Shown here one piece after another: positions 33,801-41,392 of a DNA stretch of 64,000 nt (within the stretch, counting starts at the first letter, position 1; each line of letters opens with the position of its first letter). The notes under the pieces are model-generated. The model was given only the letters and a program-made list of their open reading frames with translations. It did no database searches and was not told the origin of the DNA. This DNA comes from Sandaracinaceae bacterium (GTDB lineage Bacteria > Myxococcota_A > Polyangia > Polyangiales > Sandaracinaceae): NCBI GenBank assembly GCA_020633195.1, contig JACKEC010000021.1, forward strand, positions 215,732 to 279,731, written 5' to 3'. A program made the position numbers and the translations under genes.

Positions 33801-34557
33801 GTCCCCCGCCGAGGTGCTCGTGGCAGCCGCGGGCCTGCACCGAGCGCGTCTCGCGCCGGCCGCGCGACGGGCCGAGGTCGTAGGCGTCGGCGAGGGTCGC
33901 GTCGGCGTCGGGCGCCAGCTGCGTGTCGTACGCGAGGAGGTGCCGAGGGCCGAACGGACCCGCGACGCGCCACGTGTCGATGCAGCGCTGCGCGTCGACG
34001 AGCGCCGCGACCCGCGCGACGTCGGCGCGCCGGAAGGCGATGTCGACGAGCAGGTCGGCGATCGTCGAGCGCGCCTCGTCGCCGATCGAGCCGGGCGCGG
34101 CGTGGACGGGCGCGAGGGCCTCCTCCACGCGCTCCGCGTAATTCGGGACGGCGTCGTCGAGGGACTCGATCTCGGCCGCCGAGACCGCGGCGAGCGCGGG
34201 CGCGAGCGGATCGTCGGACTGCGCGGCGCCAGCCACGACGGCGAGGTACCCGTCGAGCGCGGCTGACAACGAGCCGTGCAGCTCTTGCTCGGAGGCGGCG
34301 AGGTAGCGGAGCCGGAGGTCGCCCGGCGCGAGCTGCGACGCGCGCTCGATCTGGGCGGCCGCGCGGCTGGGGTCACCGCCCTCGAGGAGGAGCTCGCCCT
34401 CGGCGAGCGCGCGCTGCGCGTCGGGGTCGTCGGGGCGCTCGGCGGCGCGGCGACGCAGGTCCTCGATCGTCGGGCGAGACGGGTGGCTCGGGCCCCCACA
34501 GGCCACGAGGGCGAGCGCGATCAGCGCGACGAGCCGGCGGACGTCGGGGGCGCGCAT
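30856..34557 (-). CDS. DUF3857/transglutaminase-like lipoprotein, apparently catalytically dead
   Basis: 1233 aa. The ATG at 34557 overlaps the TGA of its paralogue by one base (TGATG). The leader ends in a lipobox (LALVAC). An N-terminal half with TPR-like helices and a jelly-roll-like segment (about 215-300) is followed by a DUF3857 domain (from about 690) and a transglutaminase-like domain (about 860-960). In the paralogue the catalytic block reads GDCKDKAS; here the aligned block is GNRARVL, so the Cys is Arg928, and the Asp of LDGTAE is replaced (WLHTGAR). The His of YQHLLVR remains. The domain is therefore probably a pseudoenzyme that binds or regulates. It is surface or periplasmic and probably partners with the active-looking paralogue. 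Confidence 0.85.
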   Translation of the reverse strand: MRAPDVRRLVALIALALVACGGPSHPSRPTIEDLRRRAAERPDDPDAQRALAEGELLLEGGDPSRAAAQIERASQLAPGDLRLRYLAASEQELHGSLSAALDGYLAVVAGAAQSDDPLAPALAAVSAAEIESLDDAVPNYAERVEEALAPVHAAPGSIGDEARSTIADLLVDIAFRRADVARVAALVDAQRCIDTWRVAGPFGPRHLLAYDTQLAPDADATLADAYDLGPSRGRRETRSVQARGCHEHLGGGPAAGSGTTFAEATFDVPTAGRWVLRVETPNSVQLFIDGEPLAALDRRHLSLPGVTYHEATLTAGEHRIRARVTTRHPNPVLVVSLSQTPGAVGGGAIEGESLLAAFIRAQHAMVRGDTVRARELLRSHLGREGSPVFLVAGAAATLNDPLRGQTERHDDARRLLEWASDRDEAAWYPRLALAQLEANQGRSQAAIDALRAGMERWPELVVLPLQLIDYLTARGWHAQVAEAVAAARRAVPTACRPRRAAMAHAMRRSRAAEVLEHARELVACDARSDAMLTLHVQRREWAEASAELRRLATLEPEDGGLAILRADLELATARGDDDAVGALLESLRERLPRSSDLVLREADRILARGDQAGARAHLATALTTEPEAMMELRRPLRAIGGESPIEAYRRDGAEVIRALEASGRVYEEPMVLVLDYTVYRVFEDGSMLELTHNIMRLSSQEAVDAQGEFAVPEDAQMLTLHTIKADGTRLEPDEIAGKDTISFPNLSPGDYIEFEYVRPRPAPAGYPGGFVGDRFYFQSFETPFDTSELTVVVPSSMELQVDPRGPAPETQTRTADGTRVYHWGVSESRPLTQEPGSVAAREFLPSIYWGRGVSWAQYVETLRDVLADRDVIDPAARRLVRTVVGDASRATAEQRAERLYRWVLENVEDTDDVFGLAPAMLAARNGNRARVLRYLLEIAGLDAQLALARSYATDATRSEMADDDTYQHLLVRVRGTEGWIWLHTGARGSPFGYLPRPLAGMDALVLDASAAEVRVTERALEEDLRTIEVDVELRRDGGARVTVVETQRGAYAVSWRNDLEEIPDEALETQFESQYVASLLPGAELRRLVITGREDPDAPLVLRYEVELAQLARQSRDGWVLPPLFRARLAPQFASAASRTTAQLIPTGLALDVVVRVDTPEGVAAPRAPEAVTLDSVHGATMRMTSSAAPGELTVRREYRIPRMRVAPAEYAPFTRFCRASDDADSGELRVAM

Positions 34558-37500
34558 CACGACTCCGCTCCCGCGGCGAGGACCAGGCGCTGTCGCAGGA
34601 TGCGATCGGCTTGCTCGACCCATTGACGGAACTCCCGGTAGTCCTCGGGGGCGACCCGGTCGGTCTCGATGGAGAAGGTCGTGACGGCGCGGACGGCGCG
34701 GCCGTCGCGGCTCACCTCGACCGCGAGGCGACCGAACCGCGACTCGGCGACGCCGCCCGCGGGCAGCTCGGCCACGTGCCAGCCGTTGGGGAGCCGGACG
34801 TTGCGCGTCTCGGCGTAGCTGGACAGGGCGCCGAGCTCGAGCGGGAGGCGGCGATCCGACGCGCGCGCGAGGGTGCTCGCGAGGTCGTCGAGGACGCTCG
34901 GCGCGATGCGCAGCGCCGGGCCGTCACGCACCGCGAGGGTGGGCGCGGTGGCCGTGTAGTGGATGTGCACGGGCGCGTTGAAGTCGTCGAGGTTCTGGAA
35001 GCCGATCTCGCCGAGCTCGACGCCGGGGAAGAGCCCGCGCGCCGCTCGCTCGAGCCGCTCGCGGCGCAGCCCCTCGGCCTGGTAGCGCGAGCGGTAGCTC
35101 GGCGACTCGACGCCGACGATCTCCTCGTTGACGGAGACGCGGCCCGAGCCGTCGGCGTTCAGCGTGACGTCGACCGTCCGCGTCTTGCGCGCCGAGGCGC
35201 TCGGCAGGATCGGCGTCTGGGCCAGCGTCACGTCGTCGGGCCCGACGCGCAGCACGGTGACGCCCTGGTCCATCCGAGGCAGCTCGTCGATGCCGGTGAA
35301 CTCCGCGGTCCCGTCGAGGTAGAGGTCGAGCTCGGGCACGTACGCGATCGCGTGGTCGAACACCGCGAGCGACGCGGGCAGGTCGTGGATGTGACCGTTG
35401 CGCCGCGTCCGGGTCAGCACGATGCGCGCGTCGATGCCGGCCTCGCGCAGCATCGTGTAGATGAGCGACGCCTTGTCTTTGCAGTCGCCGAACCCGCGGT
35501 CGACGATCTCGGGCACGCGGTAGGGCAGGAAGCCGTGGATCCCGAACTCCAGCGCGACGTAGCGCGTGTTCCGGATCACCCAGTCGTAGATGCGCTGCAC
35601 CTTGGTGCGCAGGTCGGGCGCGTCGGCGACGAGCTCGCGGACGGTGCGCTGCAGGTCCTCGTCGGCGTGGAGCTGATCCTGGATCAGGCCCCAGTACCAG
35701 CGGCCGACCGCCTCCCAGGTCGCGTACGTCGAGACGTGGAGGTAGGGCACCAGCTCGGTCATCCCGGGCATCGACGTCTCGGGCCGGAGCGCGGGCACGT
35801 CGTCCACGTGGAAGTGGTGGATGCGCTGCTCGCCCTCCTCGGTCACGTCGTGCGCGAGGCCGGTCATCTGCGGGTGGTTGAAGTGCAGCTCCCGCGCGCG
35901 CGGCGCGATGAGGACGTAGTCGAACCGCGCGACGGGCACCGTGCGCTGCAGGTAGGTCAGCGCGCCGAAGTAATCGTCGAAGAGGTTGCGCGGCGCGACG
36001 TCGTCCACGCGGTACTGGATGTCCACGACGTCGCCGGGCTCGAGGTCGGGGAACAGCACCACCAGCGCGCGGGTGTCGTAGTACATGTGGTACCAGGGCT
36101 CGCCGAGCTGCTGCTCGAAGAGCCGCGCCGCGCTGAGCTGCTGGCCGTTCCGCAGCACCCGCGCCTGGCGGATGTCGATGCGCTGGACGTCGGGGTCGAA
36201 CTGGATCGGGAAGCTGCGCCACTGGCGCGCGCCCTCCGCGTCGTTGATCTGCACGGCGACTTGACGGAACTTCGAGCCCAGGCCGCTCGGGAAGACGGTC
36301 GTCACGTCGAGGTCCTGCAGCATCGTCAGCGGGTAGCCCTCGCCGTCGCGGCGCCGCGCGAGGAGCGTCTCGGGAGAGGCGGCGAAGGCCTCGTCCTGCC
36401 GCTCCTCCGGCTGCAGGTGCTCGAGCAGCTCGCGGGTCGGCGCGTCCTGCGGGCGCAGCGCGAGCGCCTCGCGGAACGTGGCCGCCGCCGCGTCCGTCTG
36501 GTCGAGGCGGAGCAGCATGTGCCCCTGCGCGACCATCAGCCCGGCCTCCTCGGGCGCGATCTCGAGGCCGCGACGGAAAGTCGCGAGCGCCTCGTCGGTG
36601 CGCCCGAACGCCTCGTAGATCTCCGCCGCCATCACGTAGGTGGCGGCGCGGTCGGCGGCGAGCCGCTGGTAGACGTCGAGCTGCTCGAAGACGGCGTCCG
36701 CGTCGCCCCGGGTGAGGCCGTCGTCGATGAGCACGCGCCGCGAGCCGAGATCGTCCCACTGCGCCGCGAGCACCTCGCGCCGCAGCTCGATCATCGCGTC
36801 GCGGCGCATCACCGTGCCGGCCGCGCCGGCCCGGGCCGCGATCCAGCGAGGCGCGCCGGGCGCGCGGGCCGCGACCGCCTCGACGCGAGCGCGCGCGGTC
36901 TCCCCGAGCCCGAGCGTGTTGAGGATCGAGGAGGCGAGGATCGCCCCGCGCATCCCCTGCACGGTGCTGGCGTCGAGCGCGTCGAGGATCGGCAGCGCGT
37001 CCTCGGGGTTCGGGCCGCCCGCCGCGATCGTGGCGCCGAAGAGCGCCGTGATCGGATCGTTCGGGGCCAGCGCGCGGGCCCGCGCGAGGAAGCGCATCGC
37101 GACGCCGCGCTGGGTCGCGAGCGACGCCGCGAACGCGAGCCGCTCCACGTTGGGCTCGGCCTCGGCCGCGCGCGCGGCGAGATCGCGCGCCCGCTCCTCG
37201 GCCGGGTCGTCGGCGCCCGTCATCACGAGGAAGCGCGCGAGGTCCTCGAGCGCCTGCGCGGACGCGTTCTCCCCTTCGGCCGCGGCCGACAGGGCCGCGA
37301 ACGGCGCCATCGGCGCGCGCGGCAAGCGCGGCCCGCCGTGACCGGCGGCGATCGCCGCGACCTCCTCGGCCGTGGCGGTCGACCGCGACGTCACGCCGCG
37401 CGCCGGCTCGCCCCGCGCGTCCGCGACGCGCGCGTAGAAGCCCCACACGCCGTCGGTGGCGCAGGTCTTCACGAGCAGCCGGTTGAGCCCCGCGTGCGCG

Positions 37501-38228
37501 CCGAGCATCGCGACCGCGCGGTCCGGGTGAGGCGTCCGGTAGGCGGTGTCCTCGAGCACGACCTCGCCGTTCCACCACACGCGCGTCGCGCCGCCGCCGC
37601 CGACCCAGAGCGACAGCGCCTGCGCGCGCTCGCTCTGGACGAAGGTCTCGGCGTAGCCGCAGACGTTCGCGTTGGGCCGGAACACCGCGTCGAAGGACAC
37701 GTACCCGCCGTGGGTGACGTCCGGGTACTCGCGCCACGCGACGTCGCGCTCGCGCCCTTCGAAGGTCGCGCCCTCGACGATCGGGCCCATCCGCTGGGCC
37801 TCGGGCGGGTACTCGCGGGCGAAGCCCGTCTTGCCCTCGTTGTCGAACGGGCCGACGACGCGCCAGGCGCGCAGGTAGCCGAGCGCGTCGACCTCCCGCC
37901 GCTCGGCGTCGGGGTCGCCCATGCGAAGCCGACCCCGAGCGCGCAGCGCCCGCGCGTACGCGCGCACCGCGGGCGAGAGCCGACGCTCGCTCGCGAGGCG
38001 CTCGAGGTGCCCCATCGCGACGGATGGAGGCACGTCGCCCCAGCCCCGGTCGAGCTCGAGCAGCGGCAGGATCGCGCGGCCGGAGGCGCCGGCGCGGCGC
38101 ACCTGATCGGCGAGCCGGGCTTGGTCGGCGAGGAAGGGATTGTCCTGCGCGAGCGCGGGACAGGAGGCGAGGAGGACGAGCAGCCCGAGCCCGAGCCCGA
38201 GCGGTCGCCACGAGCACGGATGGCCCAA
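34557..38228 (-). CDS. DUF3857/transglutaminase-like protein with intact Cys-His-Asp triad
   Basis: 1223 aa. I place the start at TTG 38228 because GGAG lies seven bases upstream and the product then begins with a compact leader (GLGLLVLLASC), which can be read as a lipobox. The N-terminal 600 residues contain TPR-like repeats and a jelly-roll-like insert. DUF3857 starts near residue 645 (YPLTMLQDLDVTTVFPSG). The transglutaminase core near 890-980 has Cys916 (GFGDCKDKAS), His959 (FDHAIAYV) and Asp972 (YLDGTAEF). This could be a cysteine peptidase, amidase or cross-linking enzyme acting outside the cytoplasm. It is translated just before its degenerate paralogue. No substrate evidence. Confidence 0.85.
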   Translation of the reverse strand: MGHPCSWRPLGLGLGLLVLLASCPALAQDNPFLADQARLADQVRRAGASGRAILPLLELDRGWGDVPPSVAMGHLERLASERRLSPAVRAYARALRARGRLRMGDPDAERREVDALGYLRAWRVVGPFDNEGKTGFAREYPPEAQRMGPIVEGATFEGRERDVAWREYPDVTHGGYVSFDAVFRPNANVCGYAETFVQSERAQALSLWVGGGGATRVWWNGEVVLEDTAYRTPHPDRAVAMLGAHAGLNRLLVKTCATDGVWGFYARVADARGEPARGVTSRSTATAEEVAAIAAGHGGPRLPRAPMAPFAALSAAAEGENASAQALEDLARFLVMTGADDPAEERARDLAARAAEAEPNVERLAFAASLATQRGVAMRFLARARALAPNDPITALFGATIAAGGPNPEDALPILDALDASTVQGMRGAILASSILNTLGLGETARARVEAVAARAPGAPRWIAARAGAAGTVMRRDAMIELRREVLAAQWDDLGSRRVLIDDGLTRGDADAVFEQLDVYQRLAADRAATYVMAAEIYEAFGRTDEALATFRRGLEIAPEEAGLMVAQGHMLLRLDQTDAAAATFREALALRPQDAPTRELLEHLQPEERQDEAFAASPETLLARRRDGEGYPLTMLQDLDVTTVFPSGLGSKFRQVAVQINDAEGARQWRSFPIQFDPDVQRIDIRQARVLRNGQQLSAARLFEQQLGEPWYHMYYDTRALVVLFPDLEPGDVVDIQYRVDDVAPRNLFDDYFGALTYLQRTVPVARFDYVLIAPRARELHFNHPQMTGLAHDVTEEGEQRIHHFHVDDVPALRPETSMPGMTELVPYLHVSTYATWEAVGRWYWGLIQDQLHADEDLQRTVRELVADAPDLRTKVQRIYDWVIRNTRYVALEFGIHGFLPYRVPEIVDRGFGDCKDKASLIYTMLREAGIDARIVLTRTRRNGHIHDLPASLAVFDHAIAYVPELDLYLDGTAEFTGIDELPRMDQGVTVLRVGPDDVTLAQTPILPSASARKTRTVDVTLNADGSGRVSVNEEIVGVESPSYRSRYQAEGLRRERLERAARGLFPGVELGEIGFQNLDDFNAPVHIHYTATAPTLAVRDGPALRIAPSVLDDLASTLARASDRRLPLELGALSSYAETRNVRLPNGWHVAELPAGGVAESRFGRLAVEVSRDGRAVRAVTTFSIETDRVAPEDYREFRQWVEQADRILRQRLVLAAGAES

Positions 38229-38256
38229 ACGCGATCTCCACAACTGAGGAAGGCGA

Positions 38257-38285
38257 ACCGTACCCACGCGGAGATCCCTGGACAA
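38257..38285 (-). promoter_or_regulatory. Candidate promoter for the DUF3857 gene pair
   Basis: Minus-strand TTGTCC (38285-38280) and TACGGT (38262-38257), 17-base spacer, four of six matches each. A start point near 38250 would lie upstream of the chosen TTG start (38228) and would exclude the longer GTG start at 38267. Tentative. Confidence 0.3.
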
Positions 38286-38340
38286 GCGGGGTCGCGCGAT
38301 GTTCCTGATCTCCGTGGAAGAGCCTGATAGATAGGAGGGC

Positions 38341-38388
38341 CCCCGCCGGCGACCCGACCATCGGGCCGTCGACCTCGAACCGGCGGGG
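38341..38388. repeat. Nine-base inverted repeat in the divergent region before the UbiA gene
   Basis: CCCCGCCGG (38341-38349) and CCGGCGGGG (38380-38388) are perfect inverted arms 30 bases apart in the 224-bp gap between the DUF3857 gene and the divergent prenyltransferase gene. It could be a regulator site or a weak hairpin. The rest of the gap shows only the candidate minus-strand promoter. Confidence 0.4.
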
Positions 38389-38452
38389 ACCACTCTCGAG
38401 CTACCGACGTGCGACGGCAACGAACGTTCTTTTGCGCTATCAACGCGGCGCC

Positions 38453-39349
38453 ATGATCCGGGGGCTCCTGCGCACGATGCGGCCGCAGCAGTGGGTGAAG
38501 AACCTCTTCGTCCTCGCGCCGTTTCTCTACTACGAGCTCCCCCGCGTCCACGAGACGGGCACCCTCCACGTCGAGAAGCTCCTCGGCGCGCTCGCCGGCT
38601 TCGTCTGCTTCTCGCTGCTGGCCAGCGCCGTCTACGTGCTCAACGACGTGGTCGACGTCGAGGCCGACCGCGCGCACCCGGTGAAGCGGAACCGGCCGAT
38701 CCCGGCCGGCGTGGTGTCCCTCGCCGCCGCCAAGGTCGCGATGGCCGCGCTCGCGCTCGCGGCGCTCGGCGGCGGCTACTTCCTCGGCTGGCTCTTCCTC
38801 GGGAGCCTCGCCGGCTACATCGTCAACAACGTCGCCTACAGCTTCGGCCTCAAGCGGCTCGCCTACGTCGACGTGCTCTCGATCGCGATCGGGTTCGAGC
38901 TGCGCGTGCTCGCGGGCTCGTTCGCCGCCGACGTCCCGCCGTCGCACTACCTGCTGATCGTCACGTTCGTGCTCGCCATGTTCCTCGGGCTCGGCAAGCG
39001 CATGCACGAGCTCGTGCAGCAGGAGAAGGTCGGCTCGTCCAAGACCCGCGAGGTGCTCGCTCGCTACAACAAGCGCGCGGTGAACCTGCTCCTCCTCGCG
39101 ACCGGCGCGGGCACCGTGGGCACCTACGTCGTCTACAGCCTCGACCCGAGCACCCGCGACCAGTTCGGCACCGACTACCTCGTCCTCAGCTCGGTCTTCG
39201 TCCTCCTCGGCGTCCTGCGCTTCGTCCAGCTCGTGCGCACCCACCCCGAGATCGAGAGCCCCACCGAACAGATGCTCCGCGACGTCCCGTTCATCGTCAC
39301 GGGCCTCCTCGGCGCGGCCTCCTTGGTCCTGATCGTCTACTTCACGTAG
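38453..39349 (+). CDS. UbiA-family prenyltransferase, decaprenyl-phosphate phosphoribosyltransferase-like
   Basis: 298 aa from the ATG at 38453 (an in-frame TTG lies 21 bases upstream). It is an integral membrane enzyme with about eight or nine helices. The first Asp-rich motif NDVVDVEADRAHPVKRNRPI and the second region YSFGLKRLAYVDVLSIAIG are diagnostic. The His-Pro-x-Lys-x-x-Arg-Pro-Ile pattern and the N-terminal RPQQWVKNLFVLAP favour the branch that attaches phosphoribose to decaprenyl phosphate for arabinose donor synthesis over quinone-ring prenyltransferases. Without neighbouring epimerase genes the branch remains an inference. It is convergent with the next gene, four bases away. Confidence 0.9.
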   Translation: MIRGLLRTMRPQQWVKNLFVLAPFLYYELPRVHETGTLHVEKLLGALAGFVCFSLLASAVYVLNDVVDVEADRAHPVKRNRPIPAGVVSLAAAKVAMAALALAALGGGYFLGWLFLGSLAGYIVNNVAYSFGLKRLAYVDVLSIAIGFELRVLAGSFAADVPPSHYLLIVTFVLAMFLGLGKRMHELVQQEKVGSSKTREVLARYNKRAVNLLLLATGAGTVGTYVVYSLDPSTRDQFGTDYLVLSSVFVLLGVLRFVQLVRTHPEIESPTEQMLRDVPFIVTGLLGAASLVLIVYFT

Positions 39350-39353
39350 CGGG

Positions 39354-39782
39354 TCAGCGGACGTCGACCTCGCGGCCGAAGAGGTCGGCTTCGAAGCGAT
39401 CCGCGAACACCGCGACCTCGCGCGCCAGGTCGGCGAGGCGCTCGGGGTGCAAGGTCGAGGTCTCGACCGCCGCCGAGACCTTCAGGTGCTCCACCCCCTC
39501 GGGGTCGGGCGCCGCGAGGTAGAGCGAGCAGTGCATCGCGCCCACCATCTGCCGGAGCAGCGGCGCGAGCGCGAGGTCGTCCGAGTAGGGGCCGACCGTG
39601 CTCGAGAGGTACAGCAGGTCGTGCGCCTCGCCCTCGAAGAGCTGCACGATCTGCCGGCGCGGCTCCGCGTCCGGATCGTGCGGGTCGAGGAAGACCCAGA
39701 CGTCGATGAACCAGCTCCCCGCCTCGTGCTGGACGGGGGCGTCGAGGAGCTGCGCCGCGCTACGGACGATCTCGTCGAGCAT
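39354..39782 (-). CDS. Hypothetical protein, possibly YbjN/secretion-chaperone-like fold
   Basis: 142 aa, cytoplasmic, no signal peptide. The pattern of a helix (LDEIVRSAAQLLDAP), a hydrophobic sheet pair (SWFIDVWVFLDP, RQIVQLFEGE), a TVGPYSDDLALAPLLR segment and a long C-terminal helix (ERLADLAREVAVFADRFEADL) recalls the YbjN or type III secretion chaperone-like fold. The resemblance is weak and the function unknown. It starts 15 bases after the kinase-RDD stop on the same strand, so it is probably co-transcribed and may be a kinase partner. Confidence 0.65.
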   Translation of the reverse strand: MLDEIVRSAAQLLDAPVQHEAGSWFIDVWVFLDPHDPDAEPRRQIVQLFEGEAHDLLYLSSTVGPYSDDLALAPLLRQMVGAMHCSLYLAAPDPEGVEHLKVSAAVETSTLHPERLADLAREVAVFADRFEADLFGREVDVR

Positions 39783-39797
39783 GATCCGAAGACGCTA

Positions 39798-41321
39798 TCA
39801 CGGCTCGTTCGGGCCGGGCGGCCGAGAGCCGAGCTTCTTGCCGAGCTCCTGCAGCTGGGTCGAGGTGCTGCCCACGCCCGAGCTCGACGCGACCTTGCGA
39901 GCCTTCGCGACGCGGCGGTCGAGGCGGTACACGACCACGGTCCCGAGCACCATGTCGTGCACCGTCTTGTTCTGCGGGTGGAACAGCGCGACGCCGAGCC
40001 CCACCACGTACACCACGGAGAGGAAGCCGTGGCTCAGCGCCGCGGCCAGCAGCAGGTTCTGGAGGTCCGCGAGCGACTCGGCGCGCAGCCCCTCCATCGT
40101 CTCGAGCAGCTCGGGGATCCCCGACGAGAGCGCGAGCGTGGCGCCCGCGAGCATCGGCATCCACAAGGACACCAGCGTGCGCGCGGCCGCGCGGAGCCAC
40201 CCGAGCTTCTCGCCGTTGTCGCGCCGGACCTCGATCCCGAGGAGGAACTTCACCGGCGACTGCCCGCGCCAGCCGTGCCCGATGGTGACGATCGAGAGGT
40301 AGATGATCAGGCCGATCCAGCCGAGGAAGCCGATCAGGAGCCCCGCGAGCACGAAGTCGCCGAGCACCGAGAACGCCCGGGTCGTGAACGGGGCGTACGC
40401 GCGCGCCTCGGGCGCGGCCGCCTCGAGGTCGGCGATGAGCGCGTCGTAGTCCGCGTAGCGATCCTGAGGCTTCTTCTCGAGGAGCCGCTCGACGACCTTG
40501 GCGAGCGGCGGGGGGACGTGCGGCGCCCGCTTCGCCAGCGGCTCGAGGTCCTCGCTGAGGTGCTTGGCCACCACCGCCATCGGGCGCGGGCCATCGAACG
40601 GCGGCTCGCCGACGAGCAGGTGATGGAAGGCCGCCCCCATCGAGTACATGTCCGCGCGGAAGTCGATCGTGTCGCCGATCGCCTGCTCGGGCGCGATGTA
40701 GTACGGGCTGCCGACGAGCGCGCCCTCCTGCGTGATCTGGTTGTCACCGTCCATCGGCTTGGCGAGCCCGAAGTCGGCGATCTTGATCACGCCGTGCTCG
40801 CTCACCATCAGGTTGGAGGGCTTGATGTCGCGGTGGATGACGCCCGCCTTCTGCGCGGCCCGCAGCCCCTGCGCGACCTGGATCATCGCCTGGCGCGCCT
40901 CCTCGGGCGGCATCGTCTCGCCCCGCTTCAGCACGTCCTCGAGGTCGCCGCCGGGGACGCGCTCCATCGCGAAGAAGAGCGAGTCCGGGCCGCCGTCGTG
41001 GGGGCGCCGGCCGATGTAGTAGATGTGGACGATGTTGGGGTGGTTGAGCCTCGCCTGCGCGCGGGCCTCGCGCAGGAACCGATCGGTCATGTCGGCGTGG
41101 GAGGTCACGTCGCCGCGCAAGACCTTGATCGCGACGGGGCGGTCCAGCGACGTGTCGACGGCCGCGTAGACCTCGCCCATCCCGCCGCGGCCCAGGAGCT
41201 CCTCGATGTCGAAGTGGTCGAGGTGCTTGCCCGTCAGGGACTCGACGGCTTCGGGGGGCGTCGACACCGCCGGCTCGGACGGAGCGGCGAGGGTCGCCGC
41301 CAGCGCGTGCGAGTCGTCCAC
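39798..41321 (-). CDS. Ser/Thr protein kinase fused to an RDD membrane domain
   Basis: 507 aa from the GTG at 41321, chosen over an in-frame TTG 69 bases upstream that would add a highly basic extension. The kinase domain (about residues 35-300) is complete: LLGRGGMGEVY, VAIKVL, VIHRDIKPSNLM, IADFGLAKP, YIAPEQA. The C-terminal 170 residues form an RDD domain with three or four helices (SVLGDFVLAGLLIGFLG through TVHDMVLGTVVVYR), with the expected Arg and Asp residues. RDD domains are membrane units that in some proteins act in ion exchange or as anchors. The combination is frequent in Myxococcota and puts the kinase at the inner membrane. It is divergent from speA across 71 bp. Confidence 0.93.
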   Translation of the reverse strand: MDDSHALAATLAAPSEPAVSTPPEAVESLTGKHLDHFDIEELLGRGGMGEVYAAVDTSLDRPVAIKVLRGDVTSHADMTDRFLREARAQARLNHPNIVHIYYIGRRPHDGGPDSLFFAMERVPGGDLEDVLKRGETMPPEEARQAMIQVAQGLRAAQKAGVIHRDIKPSNLMVSEHGVIKIADFGLAKPMDGDNQITQEGALVGSPYYIAPEQAIGDTIDFRADMYSMGAAFHHLLVGEPPFDGPRPMAVVAKHLSEDLEPLAKRAPHVPPPLAKVVERLLEKKPQDRYADYDALIADLEAAAPEARAYAPFTTRAFSVLGDFVLAGLLIGFLGWIGLIIYLSIVTIGHGWRGQSPVKFLLGIEVRRDNGEKLGWLRAAARTLVSLWMPMLAGATLALSSGIPELLETMEGLRAESLADLQNLLLAAALSHGFLSVVYVVGLGVALFHPQNKTVHDMVLGTVVVYRLDRRVAKARKVASSSGVGSTSTQLQELGKKLGSRPPGPNEP

Positions 41322-41392
41322 GAGGCGAATGCTACACCGCCGCGTTTTCCTTTGCTCGCGGGCTCGGAACCCTTTAGAAACCCTGCGCAAAC

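Noticed and set aside
31024..34266. Open frame of 1080 codons on the plus strand
   Set aside because: Antisense shadow of the second DUF3857 gene; Arg/Ala/Glu-rich, no family features.
41101..41115. GCAAGACCTTGA as another copy of the palindromic motif
   Set aside because: The spacer is four and the last base differs, so it does not match GCAA-N6-TTGC.
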